A stretch of 64,000 nt of DNA, from the NCBI GenBank assembly GCA_002416285.1, contig DICM01000034.1:25035-89034 (forward strand). Direction: 5' to 3'. Both the position numbers and the translations under genes were made by a program. Below, piece by piece: positions 52,801 through 62,474 of this stretch. This DNA comes from Caryophanales bacterium UBA5026. Its GTDB lineage: Bacteria > Bacillota_I > Bacilli_A > RF39 > UBA660. Position 1 is the stretch's first letter. The number at the start of each line of letters is the position of its first letter. Below the pieces are notes generated by a model. It ran no database searches. It saw only the letters and a list, made by a program, of their open reading frames with translations, and was not told the DNA's origin.

Positions 52801-53180
52801 TCTTCGAAGTGTTTATATAATGGGCGTGGCTTGTATTCGGGTTTTTTAGTTTCAGGTGTTTTTAAGTCAGAAATAACAGAAAGGACACGCTGTAAACTAT
52901 TGATTCCACCTTGAACACCGTCTAAATCAATTTGTTTTAACCAACCAAACATGTCTGCAAGACCAACACCAGCGGTAGCTGCGGCTGCCCCAGTAGCGGC
53001 TGCTCCGACAGCTTGCCTAGTATTCTCTTTTGATAAATAAGGATTCCAAACTTCTCCCTCACCACCATAAAGATCATACATTTCATAAAATCTTTGCCAA
53101 GTCATCTCACCATTTTTAACAAATGAGATTAATTTTGGATGACCTTTTACAAATTCTTTAAATTCTGTTTTCTTATCCAT
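52797..53180 (-). CDS. YlbD-like protein (spore coat-associated family)
   Basis: 127 residues from the ATG at 53180. FKEFVKGHPKLISFVKNGEM followed by TWQRFYEMYDLYG matches the YlbD family N-terminal core. Then an Ala/Gly-rich segment (GAAATGAAAATAGVG) and a Pro/Lys-rich tail. YlbD is a minor spore coat protein in Bacillus; here the role is open. Stops with TGA inside the next start. Confidence 0.7.
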   Translation of the reverse strand: MDKKTEFKEFVKGHPKLISFVKNGEMTWQRFYEMYDLYGGEGEVWNPYLSKENTRQAVGAAATGAAAATAGVGLADMFGWLKQIDLDGVQGGINSLQRVLSVISDLKTPETKKPEYKPRPLYKHFED

Positions 53181-53194
53181 GATAACCACCTAGT

Positions 53195-53635
53195 CTAATG
53201 TATGCTTTGTCCTGACAAAAGTTGACTTCTTTTTTGAATTTGTTCGCTTAACCAGAAATAGTTTCCACTTTTAAAATCGCATACAAAAATATGTCGGTTA
53301 TAAATATGAAAAATTTTCAATATATCTGGAAAATTACGATTAGTTTTAATGATCACACAAGATGGATTAATTTCAATGATTGTTGTTTCAATTAAAGAAT
53401 GAACTTGCATCGCTTTTTTTCCAATCGGTTTTACAACGAACCTACTACTAATATAATTTTCAAGGACAGTTACTGCAAATGTTTGACAAAGTTGTTCATA
53501 AATGGAGAGTCCATATGAAAAATCGTATTGTTTTAAATGAAAAAGATTTTCCAAAGTGCGATATAAGACTAAACCGTTTTTTCGATAAATACGAACATAG
53601 TCTTTTTTAATAATAAATAAATAATAAATGCGCAT
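53195..53635 (-). CDS. SirA-like protein (sporulation inhibitor of replication)
   Basis: 147 residues from the ATG at 53635 (GGTG upstream; other in-frame starts lie up to 12 bases earlier). N-terminus MRIYYLFIIKKDYVRIY and C-terminal HIFVCDFKSGNYFWLSE resemble Bacillus SirA (start HYYTYLIKEEFANHY; end FLAVDFEHNRYGWLNP). SirA binds DnaA to stop initiation during sporulation. Similarity is distant and judged by eye. Groups with YlbD/YlbE-like genes. Confidence 0.5.
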   Translation of the reverse strand: MRIYYLFIIKKDYVRIYRKNGLVLYRTLENLFHLKQYDFSYGLSIYEQLCQTFAVTVLENYISSRFVVKPIGKKAMQVHSLIETTIIEINPSCVIIKTNRNFPDILKIFHIYNRHIFVCDFKSGNYFWLSEQIQKRSQLLSGQSIH

Positions 53636-53691
53636 AGGCATCACCAATTACATTATAAAATAAAAAAAGAGCATTTTTTGTCAAAAGAAGG

Positions 53692-54069
53692 TTAATATTC
53701 TCCTCTTGGTGCTCTTACTTTTCTTTTTTGAATGTTTTTAGATGGTACCATACATTGCTGTTTTTTTAGTTCACGATATAGTAGCCTTTGAAATAAAGCC
53801 TCTTGCTTCCATGCAAGAAATGATTCTTCACTGGATTTATCACATGGTCGCTTATACTTTGACATCATCGCTTTCACAGCGGCAATATCTCCATCCTGCA
53901 AATAATGATAAAAAGTAAAAAACTCCATATGATCATGACTCATCTCTGGTCCATACGCTAATATTAATTCTTCTATCATCTTACTATCTAAAACTTCAAA
54001 ATTATCGCCTAATTGGTCTTCTGTTGCCCCTAATTTTAATATCATTTGCAAAGCATGATTTTTTTCCAT
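53692..54069 (-). CDS. Uncharacterised 125-residue protein
   Basis: Soluble, helical, acidic N-terminal half, with a basic tail (KKQQCMVPSKNIQKRKVRA). GGAGGAAC ribosome binding site. Not recognised. Own terminator upstream at 54095. Confidence 0.5.
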   Translation of the reverse strand: MEKNHALQMILKLGATEDQLGDNFEVLDSKMIEELILAYGPEMSHDHMEFFTFYHYLQDGDIAAVKAMMSKYKRPCDKSSEESFLAWKQEALFQRLLYRELKKQQCMVPSKNIQKRKVRAPRGEY

Positions 54070-54094
54070 AAAGTTCCTCCTGTATATGATATGA

Positions 54095-54122
54095 AAAAAG
54101 GAGTAACTTAGTACTCCTTTTT
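54095..54122 (-). terminator. Terminator of the 54121 gene
   Basis: AAAAAGGAGTA (54095-54105) and TACTCCTTTTT (54112-54122), perfect 11-bp stem. Confidence 0.85.
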
Positions 54123-54426
54123 AGTGTTTCTTTTTCATAAAATATTGTAATAGATAGTAGTCAAGGAAAAGAAAACAAATTACAAATCCCCAACATAAAA
54201 TATCGTAGAATAATCCTGTTGAATACTTTGCAAAAATATCTAAAATAGAATTTGGAACATATTTGGCAATCGCTTCTGAAATCTCAGGAAGGCCAATATG
54301 AGTCCGAATAAAAGTCACTACTCTAAGAAAAATCTCTACAATACCAACAAAATAAATTAAACTTTTAAAATCTTTAAAGATAACAACAATAAGTGCAGCT
54401 ATTACAATAAAAACAACTAAATCCAT
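54121..54426 (-). CDS. Small membrane protein, unknown
   Basis: 101 residues with three hydrophobic segments (about 2-18, 24-42, 72-95). GGAGGTTAGC ribosome binding site. Monocistronic. Size and topology would suit a bacteriocin immunity protein, but it is 2 kb from that locus, so this is speculation. Confidence 0.5.
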   Translation of the reverse strand: MDLVVFIVIAALIVVIFKDFKSLIYFVGIVEIFLRVVTFIRTHIGLPEISEAIAKYVPNSILDIFAKYSTGLFYDILCWGFVICFLFLDYYLLQYFMKKKH

Positions 54427-54501
54427 AAGCTAACCTCCGTACTTTAACATTATACCATATTTTTTTATGATTCCAGTTACTATTTCTTTATTTTAAACAA
54501 A

Positions 54502-56970
54502 TTATTCAGTAGATTTCAGTGAATCTATCATATCAATCTTTTGCAATGATTTGCTAATTATTACTTGAACAAGTACCGAAAATAGTATTGTAAGCACTAC
54601 TGATAAAAAATAGCTACTCAAATTTATTTGTCTTAAAAACTTTATGTTATCTGTTTCAGCCGTACTCATGACAAACGCATGGAGATATTTACCTATAATC
54701 AATCCTAAGCCAATTCCCAAAAATGTTAATATCAAGGTTTCTCTATATACAAACGACGATATTTCACTATCGTAAAATCCTAAAACTTTAAAGGTTGCAA
54801 TTTCTTTTTTTCTTTCACTAACATTTATAATCGTCAAATTATATAAAACGATAAATGCCAAAAAACAAGCAAATACGATGATCATAATAATTATCTTATT
54901 TAATCCTTTTACAAAACTATTAAAATTGCTAATGATATCACTGGTATTATTCACCATTAATATTCCGTAATCATTTAGTTTAATATTTTTTTCTATCTTT
55001 TCATCAGTTAAAATAGCGTTATAACTGACATCATTGTTAAACTTCTTTTTATAATAATTTTCACTGATATAGATATAGTGTGATACATAGTTTTCAACAA
55101 TGTCAGAAACATTTAGATAGAATAACTCATTACTACTATTTTTAATGGTAATATTGTCTCCTATTTTAATATTTAAATGCTGTGCCATTTGTTTGGTTAT
55201 GATTGCACCATCATCATTTATACGGATATTTTTATGACTCACGATACTTTTTAAATTAACATAATTATTGAACTTTTCTAAATCAGATGGTATTACTACA
55301 TAAACATCTTCTGTTTTATGATCAAATGAAAATTTAAAAGTGTTTTGATTTATTAATAACGGATTATTTATTCCTGATTCTATAAACAATTTGGACAATT
55401 GATCTGATAATGTTTTCGTATTCTCTTGTAGTACGTACATAGCATCATATTTAATGATATTCTTATATTGTAGTTTGGATATATTGTCGATGCTATCATT
55501 TAATCCCATGCCTGTAACTAGCAAAGCAGTACATCCTGCTACTCCTAAGATTGTCATAATAATTCTTTTTTTATATCTAAATATATTTCTTACTGTTGTT
55601 TTCCACAAAAAATTTAATTTCATCCAGATAAAGCTAATTCGCTCAAGAAGAACTTTTTTCCCACTCTTAGGTGCTTTGGGTCTCAAAAGTGATGCTGGAA
55701 CTTCTTTTAATTCCCTCATACAAGCAGCAACTGTTACTATAACCATAATTAATAAAGTAGTTATCACAACTAATAGAACTAGTATTGGATTTACGATTGT
55801 TATCAATTCTGGTACATAATATCTAGCTAAAAATGAACTATATACAATCGGCGGGATCAAACTATATCCAATGATTAACCCTACTCCAACACCGATTAGT
55901 CCTGAAGAACAGACATACGCCAAATAGCTAAGTATAATATGTATTTTACCAAAACCGTTCGATTGGAGAATTCCAATTTCCGTTCTTTCTTCTTCAATTA
56001 ATCTTGTCAAAGTGTTTAGAATCATTAATATGGCAATAACAACAAAGAAGAAAGGTAAAATTTTAGCAATCGCATTCACCTTTATAATATCTTCTTTGTA
56101 GCTAATATAACCACTATTATCAGTACGATCAAGTATATACCAAACTGGTTTTTCAAGTTCGTTTAATTTGTTCTCATCTGTTTTTGCTTTCGGATTAGAT
56201 AATTCATCGTTTATATTAGTTATTTGATCCTGTGCATCCTTTAAAATTTCCTCATAGCGAACTGTTTCTCGAGGTGGTTTTAAAATTTTCAGTTCTTCTT
56301 CTAAAGGTTTTATTGTTTTTGTATAATTGTTAGAATAGGATTGTTCGCTTTTTGAATTTTTTGCTATCAAATATGCTTCGGTGTAATAATCCGACTTAAA
56401 AACTTCTCTTTTAGTAAATATAAAAGAAGATAGTCTGCCATTTCCAACAGTTGATATTCCCTTTTCGTCACGAATATAGAGTACTGATTTAACCGTTCCA
56501 GTTACTTTACATTCTTGTATTAATAAAATATCCGTTTTATTGTTCTTTGTGAAAGATATCATGTCACCAATTTTATATTTTGAATAGTCAGCAACACATT
56601 CGTTATTGCTTTTTGGCATTTTACCATTCACTAGTGTTACATTATTCATGTTCTGTTCGATTGCATGAACACGAATTGATTCCCCATTACTAATGACATC
56701 CACAGAATATGAGGGCACGACTTCTTGTACGTTTTTTAATTCTTGTAGAGCGATAATGTCTTCATCATTTAATCCATAGGTACTTGTTACTTTAAAGTCC
56801 ATCAAATTATTTTTATCATAATAATAATCTGCTGTAAAAAGCATTTCGACATTTGATTCACGAAGTCCAATGAATATGCTTATACCGAGCGCAATAATCA
56901 ACATAATAGATAAAAATCTTCCTATAGATTTTTTTATTTTTTTCAAAGTACTTTTTAATAGTAGTCTCAT
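54502..56970 (-). CDS. FtsX-family ABC transporter permease
   Basis: About 822 residues (start ATG 56970, or GTG 56976 behind AAGGAG). N-terminal helix (about 20-38), large extracellular part, three helices around 305-425, another helix at about 475, a second extracellular domain, and three C-terminal helices: two FtsX modules in one protein. Works with the ATPase encoded upstream (overlap of stop and start). MacB/BceB-like systems export or sense peptides and lipids; the substrate here is unknown. Confidence 0.85.
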   Translation of the reverse strand: MRLLLKSTLKKIKKSIGRFLSIMLIIALGISIFIGLRESNVEMLFTADYYYDKNNLMDFKVTSTYGLNDEDIIALQELKNVQEVVPSYSVDVISNGESIRVHAIEQNMNNVTLVNGKMPKSNNECVADYSKYKIGDMISFTKNNKTDILLIQECKVTGTVKSVLYIRDEKGISTVGNGRLSSFIFTKREVFKSDYYTEAYLIAKNSKSEQSYSNNYTKTIKPLEEELKILKPPRETVRYEEILKDAQDQITNINDELSNPKAKTDENKLNELEKPVWYILDRTDNSGYISYKEDIIKVNAIAKILPFFFVVIAILMILNTLTRLIEEERTEIGILQSNGFGKIHIILSYLAYVCSSGLIGVGVGLIIGYSLIPPIVYSSFLARYYVPELITIVNPILVLLVVITTLLIMVIVTVAACMRELKEVPASLLRPKAPKSGKKVLLERISFIWMKLNFLWKTTVRNIFRYKKRIIMTILGVAGCTALLVTGMGLNDSIDNISKLQYKNIIKYDAMYVLQENTKTLSDQLSKLFIESGINNPLLINQNTFKFSFDHKTEDVYVVIPSDLEKFNNYVNLKSIVSHKNIRINDDGAIITKQMAQHLNIKIGDNITIKNSSNELFYLNVSDIVENYVSHYIYISENYYKKKFNNDVSYNAILTDEKIEKNIKLNDYGILMVNNTSDIISNFNSFVKGLNKIIIMIIVFACFLAFIVLYNLTIINVSERKKEIATFKVLGFYDSEISSFVYRETLILTFLGIGLGLIIGKYLHAFVMSTAETDNIKFLRQINLSSYFLSVVLTILFSVLVQVIISKSLQKIDMIDSLKSTE

Positions 56971-57668
56971 TACCACTTTAACTCCTTTGCGCTCAATGGA
57001 TTTTTATTTATGATAATTTGTTCCACAGCTCCATTTTTCATTTTTATAACTCGATCTGCCATCTCAGCGATTGCTACATTATGAGTAATTACAATAACAG
57101 TCATTTGATATTCTTTACAATTTCTTTGTAATACGTCAAGAACTTTCTGTCCAGTTTGGGAATCTAAGGTACCAGTTGGTTCATCACACAAGAGTAGTTT
57201 TGGTTTTTTAGCTAATGCTCGAGCAATCGCTACTCTTTGTTGCTCGCCACCTGACAACTGTGAAGGAAAATTATCCATTCTATCTTTTAAACCAACACTA
57301 GTAAGAACTTCCTTGGGTGCTAGGGTATCTTTGCATATTTGATTGGTAAGCTCAATATTCTCTAAGGCAGTTAAATTTTGAACTAAATTATAAAATTGAA
57401 AAACAAAACCGATGTCATTCCGTCGATATTTTGTAAGCTCTTTATTATTATATTTTGTAATATTTTTATCTGCTACTATAACTTCACCCTGATTACATTT
57501 GTCCATTCCTCCTAGAATATTTAAAACAGTTGTCTTCCCGGCACCTGACGGTCCTAAAACAACAGCAAATTCTCCTTTTTCAATATCAAAATTTACATCT
57601 TCTACAGCAGTTATTGTTAATTCACCCATTTGATAAGTCTTTGATACTTTTTTTAGTTGAATATACAT
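56970..57668 (-). CDS. ABC transporter ATP-binding protein (MacB/LolD type)
   Basis: 232 residues. Walker A GPSGAGKTT, Q-loop FQFYNLVQNLTA, signature QLSGGEQQRVAIARAL, Walker B LLCDEPTGTLD. Typical ATPase for FtsX-type permeases. Its Shine-Dalgarno region contains eight consecutive G (57675-57682, minus strand), so the SD-start distance could vary by slippage. Confidence 0.93.
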   Translation of the reverse strand: MYIQLKKVSKTYQMGELTITAVEDVNFDIEKGEFAVVLGPSGAGKTTVLNILGGMDKCNQGEVIVADKNITKYNNKELTKYRRNDIGFVFQFYNLVQNLTALENIELTNQICKDTLAPKEVLTSVGLKDRMDNFPSQLSGGEQQRVAIARALAKKPKLLLCDEPTGTLDSQTGQKVLDVLQRNCKEYQMTVIVITHNVAIAEMADRVIKMKNGAVEQIIINKNPLSAKELKW

Positions 57669-57847
57669 AATACTCCCCCCCTTAAAATATTTGGTATACT
57701 AGGAATCAATATAATTGTATTATAACTACTCCATGTTTATTTTCTCAATCAGCAATATTTTAAACTTTATTACTTTTTCACTAATATTATCGTGCTCTAT
57801 ATTTAAAAAATAAGAATATAAGTTGTTACTATATCTATACCAATTAG

Positions 57848-57899
57848 TGAGATTATTAAGTATAATCTCAAAAAAATAATCGGTTTATCACCGATTATT
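57848..57899 (-). terminator. Tandem hairpins after sufS
   Basis: AATAATCGGT (57875-57884) with ACCGATTATT (57890-57899) and an A-run (57871-57876), the intrinsic terminator of the suf operon. It is followed by a second inverted repeat TGAGATTAT (57848-57856) / ATAATCTCA (57862-57870). The operon therefore ends at sufS. Confidence 0.8.
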
Positions 57900-57900
57900 T

Positions 57901-59094
57901 CTATATGATTTCTTCCTTTAAATTAGGATTTGATAAAACCTTAACAAAAGTATCAATTTCTTCTTTGGTATTATATAGTCCAAAACTTGCACGGCAGGTA
58001 TTTTTAATTCCCAATTCATCTTTTAAGATCTTTGCACAATGATTACCTGCTCTTACACAAATATGATATTTGTTTAAATAAACAGCTAAGTCCTGAGCGA
58101 ATACTCCATCCATATTGAATGTAATAATTCCACTTTCACTTTTCTCATTGTAAAGAATAATGGAAGGGATTTGTTTCATTTGCTGAATGGCATAGTTTCT
58201 TAACTCATGTTCGTGTTGTGCTATTTTTTCAACACCAATTTCATTTAGATATTCAATGACACGTCCAAATCCAATTACTCCAGCAATATTTGGCGTTCCA
58301 GCCTCAAGCAATCCAGGTAACTCATTATAGATTCGCACTCCATCCGATGAAAAACTAACATTCATACCTCCACCAAAAATAATTGGGCGGATATTGGCTA
58401 GGTATTTCTCTTTGCCGTAAAGAACACCTACACCAGTTGGACCGTACATCTTATGAGCAGAAAAAGCTAAGAAGTCTATATCTAGATCCGTGACATTTAT
58501 TTTCATGTGTGGTACGCTTTGTGCGCCATCTATAATTGCTAAAACATTCTTTTCATGAGCATACTGAATAATTTCTTTTATCGGTCTTATATCTCCTGCC
58601 ACATTTGTAATATGTGCCAAGCTGATTACTTTCGTTTTATTTGTAATCGCTTTTTTTACATTCTCGATCGTTACTTGCAGATGATCATCTAATTCAATAT
58701 AGCGAATTACAACTCCCATCTCGTCTGCTAGTTCAAACCACGGTAGAACATTTGATGCATGTTCACTTTTTGTGAGAAGAACTTCATCACCTTTTTTTAA
58801 ATGATACCGAAAATAACCATAAATGATTTTATTTAAAGAATCTGTCGTACCACTTGTGAAGACAATTTCGGCACTTTTGGAAACACCGATAAAATCACGT
58901 ACTAAGTCTCTCGTTTTTTCATACATTGTATCTACTTTTAAACTGATATCATAATCTCCTCTATGTGCATTCGCACTATATTTATTATAATATTCACTTA
59001 CAGCCTCACTTAAACACATCGGTTTTAATGTGGTAGCACCATTGTCGAAATAAATAATTTCATCTTTTAACATTGCAAAGTCATTTCGATTCAT
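57901..59094 (-). CDS. sufS: Cysteine desulfurase SufS
   Basis: 397 residues. Fold-type I PLP enzyme: IYFDNGATTLKP start, HASNVLPWF, DGAQSVPHM, PLP Lys in AFSAHKMYGPTG, and catalytic Cys in RAGNHCAKI. Supplies sulfur for Fe-S cluster assembly. Overlaps sufD by four bases. The usual sulfur acceptor gene sufU does not follow. Confidence 0.94.
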   Translation of the reverse strand: MNRNDFAMLKDEIIYFDNGATTLKPMCLSEAVSEYYNKYSANAHRGDYDISLKVDTMYEKTRDLVRDFIGVSKSAEIVFTSGTTDSLNKIIYGYFRYHLKKGDEVLLTKSEHASNVLPWFELADEMGVVIRYIELDDHLQVTIENVKKAITNKTKVISLAHITNVAGDIRPIKEIIQYAHEKNVLAIIDGAQSVPHMKINVTDLDIDFLAFSAHKMYGPTGVGVLYGKEKYLANIRPIIFGGGMNVSFSSDGVRIYNELPGLLEAGTPNIAGVIGFGRVIEYLNEIGVEKIAQHEHELRNYAIQQMKQIPSIILYNEKSESGIITFNMDGVFAQDLAVYLNKYHICVRAGNHCAKILKDELGIKNTCRASFGLYNTKEEIDTFVKVLSNPNLKEEII

Positions 59095-59867
59095 TTTTCA
59101 CCTCCTAAAATCAGTTTTATTCTTTCTTTTATTTCCTCTTCCATACTTCCTTCGGTCAGAAAACCTTCAACAAGTAAAGAAAGGGCTTTGTCTCTAGGAA
59201 TACCACGTGTTTCTAAATAAAAGAAAATATCTTCATCAAAGGTTCCAATATAAGCTGAATGATTTGCTGTTACATTGTTTTCTTCAATTAATAAGTTTGG
59301 ATTGATTCTTGAAGTTTTATTGTTTAGATTGATGATATGATTTTTTTGATTAATTACGCATTCTGTCATTCCTGGATAAACCATGCCAGTAACATTCCAA
59401 TAGCCACTTCCGTCTTCGAGTGTTACACCTCTATTTTCGATATTACTAGTTGTCTTTTTCGCATTATGATAAGCAACAATATCCATTCGTTGTTTTCCCA
59501 TCATAATTGTTCTTTGCACAGTATTAAAACTGGCACCATATCCATTTAGTTCGACAATTTCTAATGATTTTGATTCTTTACTACACGATACTCTTTCAAT
59601 TGCTAAACTACTTCCCTCTGATAAGAAGTAATGATATTGAACTTTTCTTTTAATAGATTCATCTTGACATTTCATGATTACATGAGTGTGTGGATCAACT
59701 CTTATAGTCATATCAACTTTAATTTCACCTTGTTCTTTGAGAGAAATAATGGTGTCTTTTTTAACATGAATATTTAATTTTAAAATATACGCTTCAATTT
59801 GTTCAAATCCAATTGTATCATCCACTTCAATGCTACATTTTTGATCCTCAATAATGATATTATTCAT
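59091..59867 (-). CDS. sufD: Fe-S scaffold component SufD (SufB/SufD family), short
   Basis: 258 residues from the ATG at 59867. The C-terminal beta-helix core is present: AYHNAKKTTSNIENRGVTLE, INQKNHIINLNNKTSRINPN, TANHSAYIGTFDEDIFFYLE, then RGIPRDKALSLLVEGFL. Much shorter than SufB (about 465) and many SufD. Between sufC and sufS. It may be the only SufB/D-family member in the operon. Confidence 0.88.
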   Translation of the reverse strand: MNNIIIEDQKCSIEVDDTIGFEQIEAYILKLNIHVKKDTIISLKEQGEIKVDMTIRVDPHTHVIMKCQDESIKRKVQYHYFLSEGSSLAIERVSCSKESKSLEIVELNGYGASFNTVQRTIMMGKQRMDIVAYHNAKKTTSNIENRGVTLEDGSGYWNVTGMVYPGMTECVINQKNHIINLNNKTSRINPNLLIEENNVTANHSAYIGTFDEDIFFYLETRGIPRDKALSLLVEGFLTEGSMEEEIKERIKLILGGEK

Positions 59868-60615
59868 GATTTTCAAGTTCCTTTAAAATCGCTTCATATC
59901 CATTTTTTTCAACTTCGCTAACCAATTCACCTGTTCCACTTTTAATGATCTTCCCATGCATCATTATATGTACAAAATCAGGTTTGATGTAGTCCAGAAG
60001 TCTTTGATAATGTGTAATTAAAAGAATCCCAGCCTCTTGTTTTTGATAGTATTCCATAACATTTTCACCAACAATTTTTAAACTATCAACATCGAGTCCA
60101 GAATCAATTTCATCTAATAAAATCATAGAAGGTTTTAATAAATACATTTGTAAAATTTCATTTTTTTTACGTTCTCCACCAGAGAAACCAACATTTACTC
60201 CTCGGTGAATCATCTCTTTATTCATCTTTAATTGTTCACACGTAGAATTTAGTTCTTTGATAAATGACATTAATTTAAAAGAGTAACCTTCTTTTTGATG
60301 AATTGCATTTCTAAGAAAATCCGCATTACTAAGGCCAGGTATTTCTTGTGGCATCTGCATTCCTAAAAAAATTCCAAGTCTAGCTCTTTCATCTACAGTT
60401 AAATCTTTTAAATTTTGATTATCAAAATAAATATCTCCAGATATAAGTTCGTAATGTGGATCTCCCATAATTACTTTTGATAAAGTAGATTTCCCCGCAC
60501 CATTTGGTCCCATAATCGCATGAATTTCCCCTGTTTTAACTGAGAGAGAGAAATCATCTAAAATTATTTTATCCTCTATTTTAACAGTCACATTTTTAAG
60601 TATTAACGTATGCAT
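59860..60615 (-). CDS. sufC: Fe-S assembly ATPase SufC
   Basis: 251 residues. ABC ATPase with Walker A GPNGAGKST, LGIFLGMQMPQEIPG (Suf-specific), signature GFSGGERKKNE, Walker B ILLDEIDSGLD. Drives conformational change of the SufB/D scaffold. First gene of the operon; overlaps sufD. Confidence 0.95.
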   Translation of the reverse strand: MHTLILKNVTVKIEDKIILDDFSLSVKTGEIHAIMGPNGAGKSTLSKVIMGDPHYELISGDIYFDNQNLKDLTVDERARLGIFLGMQMPQEIPGLSNADFLRNAIHQKEGYSFKLMSFIKELNSTCEQLKMNKEMIHRGVNVGFSGGERKKNEILQMYLLKPSMILLDEIDSGLDVDSLKIVGENVMEYYQKQEAGILLITHYQRLLDYIKPDFVHIMMHGKIIKSGTGELVSEVEKNGYEAILKELENHE

Positions 60616-60792
60616 AAAAATACCTCCAATAGTATTATTGTACCAAAAAATATAGATTTTAACTAGGCTTTTGTATAAAAAGCGTTTGTTGTTTCATAAT
60701 AAAATAGAATATTCGCAGATATTCACGTAAGAATGATTCATCATTCTTTTTTTCTTTGTTTTGTGATATAGTTATATAGAAGGTGATTAATT

Positions 60793-61161
60793 ATGAATTG
60801 TTTGTTTTGTAGTATTGTAGAGGGAACGATTCCTTCTTATACAATTTATGAAGATGATGTGGTAAAGGCTTTCTTAGATATTAATCCTGATAGTAACGGA
60901 CACACATTAATCGTTCCAAAAAAACATTTTTTAGATTTATTTGATATGGATAACGAAACAGCTATGCACATTTTAGATGTTGCTCGGTTGTTATCGAAAA
61001 AAGTCGAAAAAAAATTAGGTGCAGATGGAGTTACTTTCATCCAAAATAATGGTTGTGCCCAAGATGTGAAACATTTTCATCTGCATTTAAAACCATCCTA
61101 TATTAAAGCTCAAGAAAAATTATCAGTCGATGATGTTTTTCAAAAATTAAAAGAGGATTAA
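60793..61161 (+). CDS. HIT-family nucleotide hydrolase
   Basis: 122 residues. CLFCSIVEGTIPSYTIYEDD start with Cys residues of the zinc-binding HIT subgroup, HTLIVPKKHF, and the histidine triad HFHLHLKP. Hydrolyses nucleotide phosphoramidates. AAGGTGAT ribosome binding site. Divergent from sufC. Confidence 0.93.
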   Translation: MNCLFCSIVEGTIPSYTIYEDDVVKAFLDINPDSNGHTLIVPKKHFLDLFDMDNETAMHILDVARLLSKKVEKKLGADGVTFIQNNGCAQDVKHFHLHLKPSYIKAQEKLSVDDVFQKLKED

Positions 61162-61172
61162 TCCTCTTTTTT
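61147..61172. terminator. Bidirectional terminator
   Basis: AAAAGAGGA and TCCTCTTTT (61149-61170) around the HIT stop codon; serves HIT and the convergent 61171 gene. Confidence 0.7.
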
Positions 61173-62355
61173 AAAATTCTTTTTGTTCTAAAATATCTTT
61201 TAAGAATTGATAACGATATTCATATGTTGTTTGACTCTTATTAAAGAAATCATCAATTTTACTTAAGAAACTGTTATCTGAGAATAGAAGTTTCTCACTG
61301 ATTTGCTTTTCAAATTCTTGAAGATTCGATATTTCTTTTCCTAATGAACGTAACTCTGTTTCCATTTCTTTTTGTCTGTCTTTAATTTTTAAACGAAGTT
61401 CACTTACAATGTGATAGATTTGATTCACAAGGGTTATTTGTTCCTCTGTTAGTTTTATCTCTAATCCTTTTCTCATTCCAGCAATCAAATATTGTACGAC
61501 TAAGACTTCATTTAAAGATATATCTTCATTTAACATTTCATTTCCAGTATAAATCAATTGTTTTAACTCATCCTCTGAAAAATCACATATAAAATCGAAA
61601 CTTTTCTTCTGTGTTTTTCCAGCACAAAGATTACTAAATTTGCTGTCATGTACTAAAGATTCATATTCTTTCTTCTTATTATTTAACGTTGATAATTTTT
61701 CTTTGATAGTATTACTTACTAATTTTTTTAGTTCATTTTGTTTCTTTTCCGCATAACGGTCTAGTAATAAGGCTCTTTTATGGGTGGTTTCCGTATTATT
61801 AAATGATAGTAAGTCGAAACAAATTTGATATTTTTCCTGAAAGCTTTTAGAAGATGCATCAATACTGTTTATAAATAAATAAGTGTTAGGGAACATTCCT
61901 TTTTTATTTTTTTCTAGGTGTTCGAAAGAGAGTTTTAACTGTTTTTCGTTCTCTTGATAAGATTGTTGTTTTGTAATGATTAATTGTTTTTTCTTTTCTG
62001 AATCCTTTACTTTGCTTTTGAGTGCTAGAGCAATCTTCTTTAATTCTGGTTTATACATTTCCAAGTTAAACGAAGTGTTTTTCCCACTACCTAATCGTCT
62101 ATAAAGTGAACGTATATAATTTAATTGTTGTGTTACATCGCTTGCTTGATTTTGAAAAGAAAGTACTAAAATACGATCTAATTCAGCTTCTGGAAGTCCA
62201 AGTATTCCAAAAAGATCCTTTTCCATTTTTGCAACAGAATTCTCTAAAAGAATAATATCTTCAAGTTGGCGATCACATAGTTTTATTTGTTTTTCTACTT
62301 CTATTAAATCTGCTTTTATAAATTGTTTTAATAATGCTACAGTTTCTAATTTCAT
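61171..62355 (-). CDS. Long coiled-coil protein, unknown
   Basis: 394 residues, almost wholly helical, rich in Lys/Glu/Leu/Gln, with heptad-like stretches at about 115-155, 195-235 and 305-360. No signal peptide or membrane segment, so cytoplasmic. GAGGGTAGTGATAAC precedes the ATG. Not recognised; a structural or chromosome/cell-shape role is possible but unproven. Confidence 0.55.
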   Translation of the reverse strand: MKLETVALLKQFIKADLIEVEKQIKLCDRQLEDIILLENSVAKMEKDLFGILGLPEAELDRILVLSFQNQASDVTQQLNYIRSLYRRLGSGKNTSFNLEMYKPELKKIALALKSKVKDSEKKKQLIITKQQSYQENEKQLKLSFEHLEKNKKGMFPNTYLFINSIDASSKSFQEKYQICFDLLSFNNTETTHKRALLLDRYAEKKQNELKKLVSNTIKEKLSTLNNKKKEYESLVHDSKFSNLCAGKTQKKSFDFICDFSEDELKQLIYTGNEMLNEDISLNEVLVVQYLIAGMRKGLEIKLTEEQITLVNQIYHIVSELRLKIKDRQKEMETELRSLGKEISNLQEFEKQISEKLLFSDNSFLSKIDDFFNKSQTTYEYRYQFLKDILEQKEF

Positions 62356-62437
62356 GTTATCACTACCCTCTTTATAAGTATAGCAAATTTTTTTGCATTT
62401 TGGTAGTAAAATTATTGGAAATTAAACAAGACATAAT

Positions 62438-62461
62438 AAAAAACCAACATTGTTGGTTTTT
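62438..62461 (-). terminator. Terminator of the zinc-ribbon gene
   Basis: AAAAACCAAC (62439-62448) and GTTGGTTTTT (62452-62461), perfect 10-bp stem. Confidence 0.8.
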
Positions 62462-62474
62462 CAGTTTCTCATAA

